Shown here: in pieces, positions 1 through 8,620 of the stretch
How positions within the stretch are numbered: position 1 is the first letter of the stretch
How the letters are laid out: each line of letters begins with the position of its first letter
From: Pseudomonas migulae NBRC 103157
GTDB taxonomy: Bacteria > Pseudomonadota > Gammaproteobacteria > Pseudomonadales > Pseudomonadaceae
Direction: 5' to 3'
Assembly: GCF_002091715.1 (NCBI RefSeq)
Contig: NZ_BDAG01000018.1
Span: forward strand, 1-64,000
Length of the DNA: 64,000 nt
Made by a program: the position numbers and the translations under genes
The notes under the pieces: model-generated
Seen by the model: the letters and a program-made list of their open reading frames with translations, nothing else
Told to the model about the DNA's origin: nothing
Database searches by the model: none

Positions 1-1191
1 GATCCGGATACTCTTGCGCTCCAGCACATGTAGCCACAACAACGTCGCCAGGCTGCCGATCGGTGTAATCTTCGGCCCCAGGTCACTGCCGATGACGTTG
101 GCGTAGATCATCGCCTCCTTCACCACGCCTGTTGCCTGGCTGGCATCAATCGACAGCAAACCGATCAGCACCGTCGGCAGGTTGTTCATCATCGACGACA
201 GCAGCGCAGTCAGCACACCGGTGCCCATCGCTGCGCCCCAGACGCCATAACCGGCAAAACCGTCCAGCCACCCCGCCAGATACCCGGTGAGCCCGGCGTT
301 GCGCAGCCCGTAGACCACCAGATACATGCCCAGCGAGAAAATCACGATCTGCCACGGCGCTTCTTTCATCACTTTGCGCGTGGAAATCTTGTGCCCCCGG
401 GCCGCAATGGCCAGCAGCAACGCCGCGCACACCGCGGAAATGGCACTGATGGGAATGCCTAGCGGTTCCAGGGCAAAACAGCCGAGCAACAGGATCACCA
501 AGACCGCCCAACCCGCGAAAAATGTCGCCTTGTCGTGGATGGCGCTGGCCGGATGCGCCAGTTGCTCCGGATCGTAATCCTTGGGAATGTCGCGCCGAAA
601 GAACCACATCAGCACCGCCAGCGTCGCCGCGACGCTCACCAGGTTGACCGGGATCATCACCGCCGCGTAGCGATTGAAGCTGATGTGGAAGAAGTCGGCG
701 GAAACGATGTTCACCAGGTTCGACACCACCAGTGGCAGGCTTGCGGTGTCGGCGATAAACCCGGCGCCCATCACGAACGCCAGGGTCGCCGCCGGCGAAA
801 ACCGCAACGCCAGCAGCATGGAAATCACGATGGGCGTGAGGATCAGCGCCGCGCCGTCATTGGCGAACAACGCCGAAACCAGCGCGCCGAGCAGCACCAT
901 GTAGGCAAACAACCGGCGCCCGCTGCCACGCCCCCAACGCGCGACATGCAACGCCGCCCAGGCAAAGAAACCCGCCTCGTCCAGCAACAGGCTGATGATG
1001 ATCAGCGCGACAAAGGTGCCGGTGGCGTTCCAGATGATCTGCCACACCAGCGGAATATCGCTCAGGTGCACCACCCCGAAAACCAGCGCCAGCACGGCAC
1101 CGAGTACCGCACTCCAGCCGACACCGAGGCCTTTGGGTTGCCAGATCACCAGGGTAATTGTCAGGAGAAAAATCAGTGACGCAATCAGCAT
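1..1191 (-). CDS. arsB: Arsenite efflux membrane protein ArsB (3' end cut by window)
   Basis: Inner-membrane arsenite/antimonite exporter. The frame read leftwards from ATG at 1191 is open to base 1, giving 397 codons; the family is about 427-430 residues, so only about the last 30 are missing. The product is a chain of hydrophobic segments starting [17 protein letters not shown], with the ArsB-like stretches [18 protein letters not shown] and [17 protein letters not shown] and the ending [20 protein letters not shown], which are typical of the ArsB/NhaD ion-transporter fold. It lies 29 bp behind arsR on the same strand and is probably co-transcribed and derepressed by arsenite. ArsC, if present, would lie further left. 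Assignment is firm from the sequence signatures and the arsR neighbour. Confidence 0.93.
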   Translation of the reverse strand, partial: MLIASLIFLLTITLVIWQPKGLGVGWSAVLGAVLALVFGVVHLSDIPLVWQIIWNATGTFVALIIISLLLDEAGFFAWAALHVARWGRGSGRRLFAYMVLLGALVSALFANDGAALILTPIVISMLLALRFSPAATLAFVMGAGFIADTASLPLVVSNLVNIVSADFFHISFNRYAAVMIPVNLVSVAATLAVLMWFFRRDIPKDYDPEQLAHPASAIHDKATFFAGWAVLVILLLGCFALEPLGIPISAISAVCAALLLAIAARGHKISTRKVMKEAPWQIVIFSLGMYLVVYGLRNAGLTGYLAGWLDGFAGYGVWGAAMGTGVLTALLSSMMNNLPTVLIGLLSIDASQATGVVKEAMIYANVIGSDLGPKITPIGSLATLLWLHVLERKSIRI

Positions 1192-1220
1192 GCAAGGCAG
1201 CCTTCAATATGAATCAGGGG

Positions 1221-1568
1221 TTAACAGCAACGTACCGGGCGATCAGCCATGGCCTGCAAACGGGCGACGTCAGCAGCGAGCCATTCGCCATGATCTGCCA
1301 GCGCACCCTGCAACAGTGTGACGACCCAAGGTGCCAACTCCGGGTGCAGGCGATAAAACACCCACTGCCCCTGGCGCCGGTCCGCCAACAGGCCATTGCT
1401 GCGCAAGAGCGCCAGGTGACGAGAGATCTTGGGTTGGCTGAGGTCCAGCCCGGCAGTCAACTCACACACGCACAACTCGCCTTCGCGGGCGATCAGCATG
1501 GCGATACGACTTCGTGTGTCATCGGCAAGGGCCTTGAAAACATCGACGGGACCACGGGAATCGGACAT
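1221..1568 (-). CDS. arsR: Arsenical resistance repressor ArsR
   Basis: Winged-helix metalloregulator of 115 residues that represses its own operon until As(III) or Sb(III) binds. The inducer site ELCVCEL lies at the start of the recognition region, with the two cysteines one residue apart as in the plasmid-type ArsR proteins. The DNA-reading helix follows (LSQPKISRHLALLR). A further Cys pair ends the protein (RCC). It is the first gene of an arsR-arsB operon with a 29-bp gap. A promoter with 17-bp spacing lies just upstream, and the Shine-Dalgarno sequence sits inside a perfect hairpin. Confidence 0.93.
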   Translation of the reverse strand: MSDSRGPVDVFKALADDTRSRIAMLIAREGELCVCELTAGLDLSQPKISRHLALLRSNGLLADRRQGQWVFYRLHPELAPWVVTLLQGALADHGEWLAADVARLQAMADRPVRCC

Positions 1569-1575
1569 CAGGGAA

Positions 1576-1600
1576 CACGCCTCCAGACAAACGAGGCGTG
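1576..1600 (-). promoter_or_regulatory. Hairpin covering the arsR ribosome binding site
   Basis: A perfect 8-bp inverted repeat (CACGCCTC / GAGGCGTG) with a 9-base loop lies between the predicted promoter and the arsR start. Read on the minus strand, the 3' arm contains most of GGAGG, the best Shine-Dalgarno candidate, 12 bases before ATG. Folding would therefore hide the ribosome site. The repeat is seen directly; the role is inferred. Confidence 0.45.
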
Positions 1601-1601
1601 A

Positions 1602-1630
1602 AATATATGGAATTACGAATATTCAGTAAA
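1602..1630 (-). promoter_or_regulatory. Sigma-70 promoter and probable ArsR operator
   Basis: On the minus strand TTTACT (1630-1625) is followed after exactly 17 bases by TATATT (1607-1602), a good -35/-10 pair. The spacer contains the imperfect palindrome GAATATTCGTAATTC, placed where ArsR operators usually overlap the promoter. Function is inferred from position. Confidence 0.6.
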
Positions 1631-1695
1631 GTGAAGACTTGAACCGCCTGCCCTGTAGCAGCTGCCGAGCCGCCGCTACAAGGACGGCGCTGAAC

Positions 1696-2799
1696 TTACA
1701 ACCGGATCACATGCCCCTCCACCGGTGCGACCTGTCCATGAAACAACCGGGAAATGACATTTTGCGCCGCTTCATAACCCTCACTCTCAACCACTTCCAG
1801 CAACGGATTTTCCACTGCAGTCACTTGCCGATAAAAACGCTGCAAGCCCTCACCAATATGTCGACTGACGCCTTCCGGCCCCCACTCGGCATTGCGCTTG
1901 CGGATCTGGATCGGTGCAAAGAAGAACACTGGCTTCGGCCCCTCGATGGCCGTCAACCGTGCCTCTTCGGTGCTCTGTGCAGACCCGGCGAAACAGCTGT
2001 AAACCAACTGCCCGGCAAACTGCTGGTGCACCTGGTCACGTAAATCCAGGTCGCCGGAAAAATCCACATAGAGCGTTGGACGGTCATTGGCCAGGCTCGC
2101 CAGTTCTGCGTAGGACACCGTTCGCCCATAACAACCGAGCTTTTCGACAAACGCCTTGTTACCGGCAGACGTCAGCGCCACTCGTTCCAGACCGGGCTGA
2201 TTGTCCAGGCACACCGCCGTTCCGTAGGCGGTTTTGCTCGAGGCACTGGAGAACACCAATCGGGTCGCACCGAACAGCTGATTGTCCTGCAGGAAATCTG
2301 CCAGCATCGATGAGGTCAGAAACAGCGGCTTGAGCAAAATCTGCAGGTTTTCCGTTTCGGGACTGTAGTACGAATCCCAGCTGCAACGGGTGTATTGGTT
2401 GTAGGCCGAAGTCAGCGCCTGCCGATGTTGCGCAGCATCATAGAAACCACGCTCGGTAACGCGCTCCGGGCGCATCCAGAGATGGCTGGCAATCGGAAAA
2501 TAACCGTAGAAGCGCTCTCCTACCGTTACGCCCTCGACCGTCGAAGCAATCACATCGGCAAAACCCCAGGCCGGTATGTGGCCCCATTCAGCCAGCCCCG
2601 TAGGAAAGAACCCCCAGTAATTCATCGAATCGCCATACGCGGCGTAGGTAATGTTGTTGGTGGTCAGTGCACAGCGGTCGATCTTCAGGATCACCTCCCC
2701 GTCAGCCGGAATCAGACTACGTTGCTCCTGTTCGATTCGACTCTGGTCGAGGGCGTTTTTGCGGGTGATCAGCCGTGTTACCGTGCTCGGACTTTGCAT
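1696..2799 (-). CDS. DUF2855 family protein
   Basis: Protein of 367 residues from ATG at 2799, preceded by an AGGAG 12 bases upstream; an in-frame extension to 2913 is possible but would run through the divergent tetR start. The sequence resembles the DUF2855 family, whose members look like distant medium-chain dehydrogenase/quinone-reductase relatives. Features are an N-terminal part with DRCALTTNNITYAAYGD, then GWGFAD-like GHIPAWGFADVI, a central FSSASSKTAYGTA where an MDR protein would have its nucleotide-binding loop, and LYVDFSGD. No zinc ligands or clear GxGxxG are visible, so the reaction is unknown. It is divergent from a TetR gene with only a 55-bp gap, so that regulator probably controls it. 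Confidence 0.7.
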   Translation of the reverse strand: MQSPSTVTRLITRKNALDQSRIEQEQRSLIPADGEVILKIDRCALTTNNITYAAYGDSMNYWGFFPTGLAEWGHIPAWGFADVIASTVEGVTVGERFYGYFPIASHLWMRPERVTERGFYDAAQHRQALTSAYNQYTRCSWDSYYSPETENLQILLKPLFLTSSMLADFLQDNQLFGATRLVFSSASSKTAYGTAVCLDNQPGLERVALTSAGNKAFVEKLGCYGRTVSYAELASLANDRPTLYVDFSGDLDLRDQVHQQFAGQLVYSCFAGSAQSTEEARLTAIEGPKPVFFFAPIQIRKRNAEWGPEGVSRHIGEGLQRFYRQVTAVENPLLEVVESEGYEAAQNVISRLFHGQVAPVEGHVIRL

Positions 2800-2854
2800 C
2801 TTTCCAACTCCTGCTGCGAGTGAATGGCGGGTAGCACCAGAGTAGTGGCAGCCG

Positions 2855-3502
2855 ATGAAGAACGGGTTCGGAAACTCCAGGGGCCGCACCCCCACCCTCA
2901 ATCCCCGCGCCAAGCCGTTGAAACGGCCGAGTCAGGCTCGGGCGATTTTCACCGTCGAGGCGATTTACGAGGCGTTTGTTCGGATTTGGCTGCGGGACGG
3001 CTGGTCGCGGTTGACCACTCGCGAAGTGGCGCTGGAAGCCGGCGTTGCGATTGGCACGCTCTATGACTATTTCCCGAGCAAGGAAGCCTTGCTGTCGGGA
3101 TACATCCGCCATTGTCTGGATACCGTGTTACAGCACCTGGATGAACACGTCATACGAGCGAATGACCTGGCCTGGCCAGCCCGGATCAAACGCCTCGTAA
3201 GCCTGACCTGCAATCCGAGCGAAGCCGGGCAGCCATTGTTTAGCCATGAAATGCTGGCTTTGGAACACCAGATCGCCGAATCGAAACATCATCGACGGGT
3301 ATTCCAGGAGTTGTCGCAAAAATGGCGTGAGGCCTTTGCAGCCTGTAGCGACTTGCCCACACAACCGGCAGAAACAACCATCGACGCCTGGGTAATCATG
3401 GCCTGGGGCGGACGTCGTTATTGCATCACCGCGCAAGCGACGGCAGAGCAAACCGCCGCGTGGCTGTCGGAAATGGAAATGATGATCTGTAGCCGACTGT
3501 AG
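2855..3502 (+). CDS. TetR/AcrR-family transcriptional regulator
   Basis: Protein of 215 residues. After a basic N-terminal tail of about 25 residues comes a TetR helix-turn-helix: RLTTREVALEAGVAIGTLYD then YFPSKEALLSGYI, which is the family hallmark. The C-terminal half is an all-helical ligand-binding domain without recognisable ligand residues. It is divergent from the DUF2855 gene (55 bp apart), the usual arrangement for a TetR repressor and its target. The gene ends inside the start of a REPIN at 3499, so the repeat begins directly at its stop codon. The inducer cannot be guessed. Confidence 0.85.
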   Translation: MKNGFGNSRGRTPTLNPRAKPLKRPSQARAIFTVEAIYEAFVRIWLRDGWSRLTTREVALEAGVAIGTLYDYFPSKEALLSGYIRHCLDTVLQHLDEHVIRANDLAWPARIKRLVSLTCNPSEAGQPLFSHEMLALEHQIAESKHHRRVFQELSQKWREAFAACSDLPTQPAETTIDAWVIMAWGGRRYCITAQATAEQTAAWLSEMEMMICSRL

Positions 3503-3588
3503 GAGCCGAGCTTGCTCGCGATGAGGCCATCCCCTTCAATATCGATGCTGGCTGTTACACCGCCATCGCAAGCAGGCTCGGCTCCTAC
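3499..3588. repeat. REPIN (two inverted REPs, TAGGAGCCGAGC type)
   Basis: GTAGGAGCCGAGCTTGCTCG on the left is answered by an imperfect inverted copy ending GGCTCGGCTCCTAC. The pair fills the gap between the converging tetR and FMN-reductase genes. Confidence 0.85.
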
Positions 3589-3596
3589 AGGGCTGT

Positions 3597-4157
3597 TCAC
3601 ACTTTTTTGTACTGTTCGACCCACTGCCCATAAGCATCGATGAATTTTTGCAGGAACGGCTTGAGCGACTCGGACAACTTGCCCGCCTCGTCGAACGCTG
3701 TACCGGCGCCGCTGATGTACGCTTCCGGTTGCTGCATGCACGGCACATCGAGAAACACCATGGACTGGCGCAGGTGATGGTTGGCACCAAATCCGCCAAC
3801 CGCCCCGGGTGAAACGCTGATCACCGCCCCAGGCTTGCCACCCCAAGCGCTCCTGCCATAGGGCCGCGAACCGACGTCAATCGCATTTTTCAGGGGCGCC
3901 GGTACCGAACGGTTGTATTCCGGGGTCACGAATAGCAACGCGTCGGATGAACTCACTTGTTGCCGGAAAGTGCTGTAGGCTGCCGGCGGTGATTCGCCAT
4001 CGATGTCTTCGTTGTAGAGCGGCAAGTCGCCAATTTCGACGATATTGAGCTTGAGATTTGCAGGTGCCAGATCGGCCAGGGCCAACGCCACCTTGCGGTT
4101 GATCGATTCCTTTCTCAAGCTGCCGACCAGAACGGCGATCGTGTAGACATTGCTCAT
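3597..4157 (-). CDS. NADPH-dependent FMN reductase / quinone reductase family
   Basis: Flavodoxin-like oxidoreductase of 186 residues. The N-terminus VLVGSLRKESINRKVALAL is the phosphate-binding loop for FMN seen in the ChrR/ArsH/azoreductase-like NADPH-dependent FMN reductases. LFVTPEYNRSVPAPLKNAID is the second hallmark, near residues 75-95. Such enzymes reduce free flavin, quinones or chromate using NAD(P)H. The start at 4157 has only a weak ribosome site. It is divergent from a small hypothetical gene across 176 bp that contain a 7-bp palindrome. Despite being 2.4 kb from arsB it is not ArsH by sequence, so a link to arsenic is not claimed. Confidence 0.82.
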   Translation of the reverse strand: MSNVYTIAVLVGSLRKESINRKVALALADLAPANLKLNIVEIGDLPLYNEDIDGESPPAAYSTFRQQVSSSDALLFVTPEYNRSVPAPLKNAIDVGSRPYGRSAWGGKPGAVISVSPGAVGGFGANHHLRQSMVFLDVPCMQQPEAYISGAGTAFDEAGKLSESLKPFLQKFIDAYGQWVEQYKKV

Positions 4158-4249
4158 GGAAGATTCTCGACTGTCCGATGGAAAGAGCTTGTAGTTATAG
4201 ATGACGATTCAAGCAGTGGGCGACCGAAAAATGCCGCCCCTGACTATTT

Positions 4250-4265
4250 TTTTCCTGTAGGAAAA
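4250..4265. promoter_or_regulatory. Short palindrome in divergent intergenic region
   Basis: TTTTCCT and AGGAAAA flank two bases, giving a perfect 7-bp inverted repeat between the FMN-reductase start (4157) and the gene at 4334. It could be an operator; no factor is known. Nothing else recognisable was seen in this 176-bp gap. Confidence 0.25.
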
Positions 4266-4333
4266 CTTACCTCGCCCAACCACGGTCTACAGAACCGCAA
4301 ATTGAGTGATTTATCTCCAGAGGTTCTAAGCAG

Positions 4334-4561
4334 ATGGCAGCAGTACTCGTCAGTCAGTTCCATGCAAGAGACGCGGAAGGCCGTGTCTATTCCGTGCATG
4401 AGTTCCAGGAATCCACCCCTTCGGCAGACGGCCTCACCGCTGTCACCACTTACAAGCTGGCCATTGGCGATCGCGTCAACAAGCTTGATGAGAACGAGTT
4501 CCTGCTGGTGCAATCGGGCGTCACCCTCACTCGTGAACCCGTAGCCAACGTCGCCTCATAA
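4334..4561 (+). CDS. Small conserved-looking hypothetical protein (75 aa)
   Basis: Soluble protein of 75 residues starting MAAVLVSQFHARDAEG, with AGAGG about 10 bases ahead of ATG. There is no signal peptide, membrane span or cysteine. The sequence alternates short strands (FHARDAEGRVYSVHEFQE, LTAVTTYKLAIGDRVNKLDE, EFLLVQSGVTLTRE), suggesting a small beta-rich fold. I do not recognise a family. It is a single gene divergent from the FMN reductase and 88 bp before a LysR gene on the same strand. Codon pattern and ribosome site make it a likely real gene. Confidence 0.65.
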   Translation: MAAVLVSQFHARDAEGRVYSVHEFQESTPSADGLTAVTTYKLAIGDRVNKLDENEFLLVQSGVTLTREPVANVAS

Positions 4562-4649
4562 CCTCGCGTTATGAGCAGAAGTCTTATGCGCGGACTTGGG
4601 TTAGGATTCAGCCACTGACTCCCTCACCTGCTGAACATGGACTTCACGC

Positions 4650-5543
4650 ATGCGCTTACGTCATATCGAAGTGATACACGCGCTTCTGCAGACCGGTCAC
4701 CTGGGCACCGCCGCCGAATGGTTGCAGCTGCCAGTGGCCGAGGTCGAAAGCATTCTGCGTGACGCCGAGAGTCAGTTGGGTTTCATGTTGTTTTCCAGCG
4801 TGCGTGGACGCTTGCAGGCCACGCGCGAGGCGCGGGAATTGCAGGTCGAAATCGCCCATGTCTACGAGGCGCTCGAACCGGTCCAGCGTCTGGCCAACAG
4901 CCTTAAGCAATATCAGGCGCCCCCCCTTCGCATCATTTGCACGCCGCCCCTGGCTCAACAGTTGTTGCCCCAGAGCATCGCCGCCCTGCGCCGGCGTCTC
5001 CCCGATGTGCCTTGCAGCCTTCTGAGCCAACCCACTCGCGACATCGTCCGCAGCCTGCTGCTGCGCGAAAGCGATCTGGGCCTGAGCCTGCACGACCCCG
5101 ATCATGCGGATATTCATTGCCAGGTCATTGCCCAAGGCAAACTGCAACTGTTGGCACCCCACGGCTGGCTGCAACCAAAGCAGAAATACATTTCACTGCA
5201 AGACCTGGCGGGCCAGTCGATGGTCGGCCTGGAAGGTCATGATCCGCTGAGCCCGGCGCTCGACAACAAACTGCACGGGCTGCGCCCTGCCCCCGTCGTC
5301 CACACCCGGGTTCAAACGCACCAGATGATGCGCAGCATGGTCGAGGCCGGTGAAGGTCTGGCGATTGTCGACCCGTTCACCGCGCTCGGGGCGAAATCCG
5401 CCGGCCTGGACGCCTGCCCGTTGGCGCCTGCCGTGCCGATCAGCGTTTATGCCCTGACCTTGAAGAACGGCGAGCCTTCCCCGGCCGCCCAGGCATTGCT
5501 GGATATCGTCACGGAACAAGCCGTGGCGATGTTGGCGAACTGA
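4650..5543 (+). CDS. LysR-family transcriptional regulator
   Basis: Protein of 297 residues with the LysR plan. The N-terminal winged helix begins MRLRHIEVIHALLQTGHLGTA and runs through VESILRDAESQLGFMLF to a linker helix. A substrate-binding domain spans about residues 90-295 (PPLRIICTPPLAQQLLPQSI, then IVDPFTALGA). The recognition helix is less typical than in most LysR proteins: the usual AAxxLxxSQPAVSxxI is replaced by AAEWLQLPVAEVESIL, so it belongs to a diverged branch. Its stop overlaps the stop of the converging GNAT gene by 35 bp. The target is unknown. Confidence 0.82.
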   Translation: MRLRHIEVIHALLQTGHLGTAAEWLQLPVAEVESILRDAESQLGFMLFSSVRGRLQATREARELQVEIAHVYEALEPVQRLANSLKQYQAPPLRIICTPPLAQQLLPQSIAALRRRLPDVPCSLLSQPTRDIVRSLLLRESDLGLSLHDPDHADIHCQVIAQGKLQLLAPHGWLQPKQKYISLQDLAGQSMVGLEGHDPLSPALDNKLHGLRPAPVVHTRVQTHQMMRSMVEAGEGLAIVDPFTALGAKSAGLDACPLAPAVPISVYALTLKNGEPSPAAQALLDIVTEQAVAMLAN

Positions 5544-6123
5544 TCGGGTTTTCCAGCGGGTTACCGAACAATCGATACCAGAACAACGCAATCTCGGCGG
5601 TATTAGGGTCGATGCCGCGATAGCGCAGGTGATCGACACCGCCAATTACATACCCGCAGCGCTCATAGAGCCGGCAGGCACCCAGGTTGTTGTTCTGGGT
5701 TTCAAGCATGATGCCCGGCAGTTTCTTCTTGCGACTCCAGAACTGCGCCACATCCAGCAGCGCCTTGGCCACCCCATGCCGGCGTGCCGGCGCATGTACC
5801 GCCAACTCGTCGATGTGGGCAAAGCCGTTCCAGTTGGTGCTGATCACCAAATGCCCCACCGGCTCATCGTCGAGATAAGCCATGAAAATCGCACTGTCGG
5901 CGGCGTCGCGAAAACTGCTGAATTCCTCGGGATCAATACCGTAGCACTTGCGGTAAGGGGTGATCGGCGTCACAGGCCACTGCTCCACCGTTTTGCCGAT
6001 TTCGGCTGCACCATAGGCCGCGACTTCAAAACTGAAATCACTGCCCCAGATATAAGCGGCGAAACCATCGTCGGCGACGCGCACCGACAGCCCTGGGTAT
6101 TTCGGATTCATGACCGGTTGCAT
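5509..6123 (-). CDS. GNAT-family N-acetyltransferase (streptothricin-acetyltransferase-like)
   Basis: Acetyl-CoA-dependent acetyltransferase of 204 residues from ATG at 6123. The GNAT core is clear: AIFMAYLDDEPVGHLVIS (beta strands), HIDELAVHAPARRHGVAKAL with the RRxGxA acetyl-CoA loop, and LETQNNNLGACRLYERCGYV for motif B. The overall order resembles streptothricin/lysine acetyltransferases, whose acceptor is an amino group on lysine-like chains. It begins 14 bp after the stop of the LdcA-type decarboxylase, with its ribosome site AGGAGTGAGGA overlapping that stop. Translation is therefore probably coupled, and a diamine or lysine acceptor is plausible. That substrate is inference. Its 3' end overlaps the LysR gene. 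Confidence 0.8.
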   Translation of the reverse strand: MQPVMNPKYPGLSVRVADDGFAAYIWGSDFSFEVAAYGAAEIGKTVEQWPVTPITPYRKCYGIDPEEFSSFRDAADSAIFMAYLDDEPVGHLVISTNWNGFAHIDELAVHAPARRHGVAKALLDVAQFWSRKKKLPGIMLETQNNNLGACRLYERCGYVIGGVDHLRYRGIDPNTAEIALFWYRLFGNPLENPISSPTSPRLVP

Positions 6124-6137
6124 ACTGGGAAAGGTCC

Positions 6138-8393
6138 TCACTCCTTGATGCAATCGACGGTGTAATGCCGCCCATTGCCCTCGTCTTCGTGTTGCAAGCC
6201 GTGCACATCGGCGACAAACCCCGGGAAACTACTGTCGAACGTGCGGGCAAACGCCAGGTAATCGATAATCGAACGGGTTGACTCGGTAAAGCGTTCGCCG
6301 GGCATGATCAACGGGATCCCCGGCGGGTACGGCACCAGCATGACGGCGGCGATGCGGCCGTCCAGCACATCGATCGACACCGCCTCCACCTCACCACGCA
6401 CCAGTTGATCATAGGCGTCGGCCGGTTTCATGGCGATTTCGGGTAGCACCGTGTACATACGCTTGAGATGTTTGGCCGTGGCATTGCTGCGATAACAGGC
6501 ATGCAGTTGATCGCAGAGATCGCGCAACCCCATGCCCTTGTAGCGCGCGCCGTCCTGCTGCGCCACGCACGGCAGGCAAGTCGCCAGGCTGACATTGCCA
6601 TCATAGCTGCGCTTGAACTCCAGCAACTCGGTCAACAGCGTGCTCCACTTGCCCTTGGTGATGCCCATGGAGAACAGCACCAGGAACGAATACAAACCGG
6701 TCTTCTCGACGACCAGCCCGCGCTCCCAGAGGAACTTGCTGACCACCGCCGCCGGAATCCCGCGCTCACTCAAGGCGCCACCTGCGGTGAGACCCGGCAT
6801 CACCAGCGTGACTTTGATCGGATCGAGCAACACATAGTCGTCAGTCACGCCGCCAAAGCCGTGCCAGTCGGCCTCCGGTTGCAGCAGCCAGTCTTCGGTG
6901 ACCACGCGCTCGATGCCTTCCACCGACGGCGGCTGCCAGATCGAAAACCACCAATCATCGGCAGCAATGTGCTGTCGCAGGTTCGCCAGCGCCCGGCGAA
7001 AACTCAAGGCCTCGTCGAACATTTCCTGTAACAAGGAACGACCGGCCGGGCCTTCCATCATGGCCGATGCCACGTCCAGCGACGCAATGATGCTGTATTG
7101 CGGCGACGTGGAAATATGCATCATGAACGCTTCGTTGAAACGGTCGCGGTCCAGTTGCCGCGCGCCGCCATCCTGAACGTGAATCATCGAGGCCTGACTG
7201 AACGCCGCCAACAGCTTGTGCGTGGAATGGGTGGTGAACACCAGCGGGCTATCTTCGCTGCGGGAAGTGCCCATGCCGTAGCGCCCGGCGAAAAATTCGT
7301 GAAACGCCGCGTAGGCATACCAGGCCTCATCGAAATGCAGCACTTCGACGCTATTGCCCAGGCTTTGCTTGATCAGTTCGGCGTTGTAACAGAGGCCGTC
7401 GTAGGTGGAATTGGTCACCACCGCCAGTTTGACCTTGGGGGCGCGACCCTTGGTCAACGGGCTGGCGTCGATCTTGGCCTGGATCGACTCGCGACTGAAT
7501 TCGCTCAGCGGAATCGGGCCGATGATCCCCAGTTCGTTACGTTCCGGGCACAGATACAGCGGAATCGCGCCCGTCATGATGATCGAGTGCAGCACCGACT
7601 TGTGGCAATTACGGTCCACCAGCACCAGGTCATCGCGGGCAACCATGGAATGCCAGACGATTTTGTTCGCAGTCGAGGTGCCGTTGATCACGAAAAAAGT
7701 GTGATCGGCGCCGAAGTTGCGCGCCGCTCGTGCTTCCGCCTCGGCCAACGGGCCGGTGTGATCGAGCAGTGACCCCAGTTCGGGCACCGACACCGACAAA
7801 TCCGAACGCAGGGTGTTTTCCCCGAAAAACTGGTGGAACGCCTGTCCCACCGGGCTCTTGTGATACGCCACACCGCCGCCATGGCCGGGCGTGTGCCAGG
7901 AATAATTGGAGTCGGCGGTGTGTTGCACCAACGCCTTGAAGAACGGTGGCAGCAAGCCATCCAGGTATTTGCGCGCGGCTCGCGCGACCTGCCGCGCCAG
8001 AAACGGCACGGTGTCTTCGAACAAATAGAGAATGCCGCGTAGCTGATTGAGTTCGTCCATGGCATCGGCCGGGGCGTTTTCCAGCGTCACTTGCTCACCC
8101 AGGGCGAAGATCGGCAAGTCAGGCGCACGCACCCGCGCCAGGCCGATCAGTTCGGCCATGTTTTGCAGCAGATGGGAGTTGGCGCTGGGGTCTTCGGCCG
8201 CGATCAACATGCACGAGAGGCCATGATGGGTCGACGCGACCAGCCGCCCCTCGGTGTAATCCACTGCAGAGACAATGCTGAAGCCTTCCTGCTCCAGCTC
8301 CCGGGCGATGCCACGCACGCGATCACCGGCGACAGTGTCGGCCTTGATGTCGCGATGGACGATCAGGACCGGGAATTTCAAATCTTTGTACAT
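6138..8393 (-). CDS. ldcA: Lysine decarboxylase LdcA (Orn/Lys/Arg decarboxylase family)
   Basis: PLP-dependent fold-type-I decarboxylase of 751 residues that converts lysine (or a related basic amino acid) to its diamine and CO2. A response-regulator-like wing domain occupies about residues 1-130. The catalytic core follows with SWHTPGHGGGVAYHKSPVG, the PLP aspartate in VLHFDEAWYAYAAFH, and the Schiff-base lysine in FTTHSTHKLLAAFSQAS. The place before dnaQ/rnhA/gloB/mltD matches the P. aeruginosa ldcA locus as I recall it, where the enzyme makes cadaverine in lysine catabolism. An antiporter gene was not seen beside it. It leads a two-gene unit with the GNAT enzyme. Substrate could in principle be ornithine or arginine. 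Confidence 0.88.
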   Translation of the reverse strand: MYKDLKFPVLIVHRDIKADTVAGDRVRGIARELEQEGFSIVSAVDYTEGRLVASTHHGLSCMLIAAEDPSANSHLLQNMAELIGLARVRAPDLPIFALGEQVTLENAPADAMDELNQLRGILYLFEDTVPFLARQVARAARKYLDGLLPPFFKALVQHTADSNYSWHTPGHGGGVAYHKSPVGQAFHQFFGENTLRSDLSVSVPELGSLLDHTGPLAEAEARAARNFGADHTFFVINGTSTANKIVWHSMVARDDLVLVDRNCHKSVLHSIIMTGAIPLYLCPERNELGIIGPIPLSEFSRESIQAKIDASPLTKGRAPKVKLAVVTNSTYDGLCYNAELIKQSLGNSVEVLHFDEAWYAYAAFHEFFAGRYGMGTSRSEDSPLVFTTHSTHKLLAAFSQASMIHVQDGGARQLDRDRFNEAFMMHISTSPQYSIIASLDVASAMMEGPAGRSLLQEMFDEALSFRRALANLRQHIAADDWWFSIWQPPSVEGIERVVTEDWLLQPEADWHGFGGVTDDYVLLDPIKVTLVMPGLTAGGALSERGIPAAVVSKFLWERGLVVEKTGLYSFLVLFSMGITKGKWSTLLTELLEFKRSYDGNVSLATCLPCVAQQDGARYKGMGLRDLCDQLHACYRSNATAKHLKRMYTVLPEIAMKPADAYDQLVRGEVEAVSIDVLDGRIAAVMLVPYPPGIPLIMPGERFTESTRSIIDYLAFARTFDSSFPGFVADVHGLQHEDEGNGRHYTVDCIKE

Positions 8394-8522
8394 GGGGCTC
8401 AGTGTCCTGAGGCGGCAGGCCTTGGCTTGCCAATAACCTCAGGTTAGAGGGTTGAGGCGCATGTGGCGAGTGCAATGCCCCGAAATGGGTCATTGGGGGG
8501 CGGTAGGCTTTATTGAGAGCAA

Positions 8523-8610
8523 AAGATCGCAGCCTCGTTTCGCTCGACAGCTCCTACGATGCAACGCGTGACCCTGTAGGAGCTGTCGAGTGAAACGAGG
8601 CTGCGATCTT
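8523..8610. repeat. Inverted repeat of a second REP family
   Basis: AAGATCGCAGCCTCGTTTCG on the left is matched by a near-perfect inverted copy ending GGCTGCGATCTT. Its core (GACAGCTCCTAC) differs from the other REPINs here. It fills the gap between dnaQ's stop and the upstream region of ldcA; the remaining bases 8394-8522 hold nothing else I can name. Confidence 0.8.
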
Positions 8611-8620
8611 TTTGAAGGAC

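Noticed and set aside
535..1179. 214-codon plus-strand frame opposite arsB
   Set aside because: Rich in His/Arg/Gln with no motif; the minus-strand reading is a clear ArsB.
1652..1690. REP-like fragment near the end of the DUF2855 gene
   Set aside because: Only a partial match to a single REP arm, with no inverted partner.
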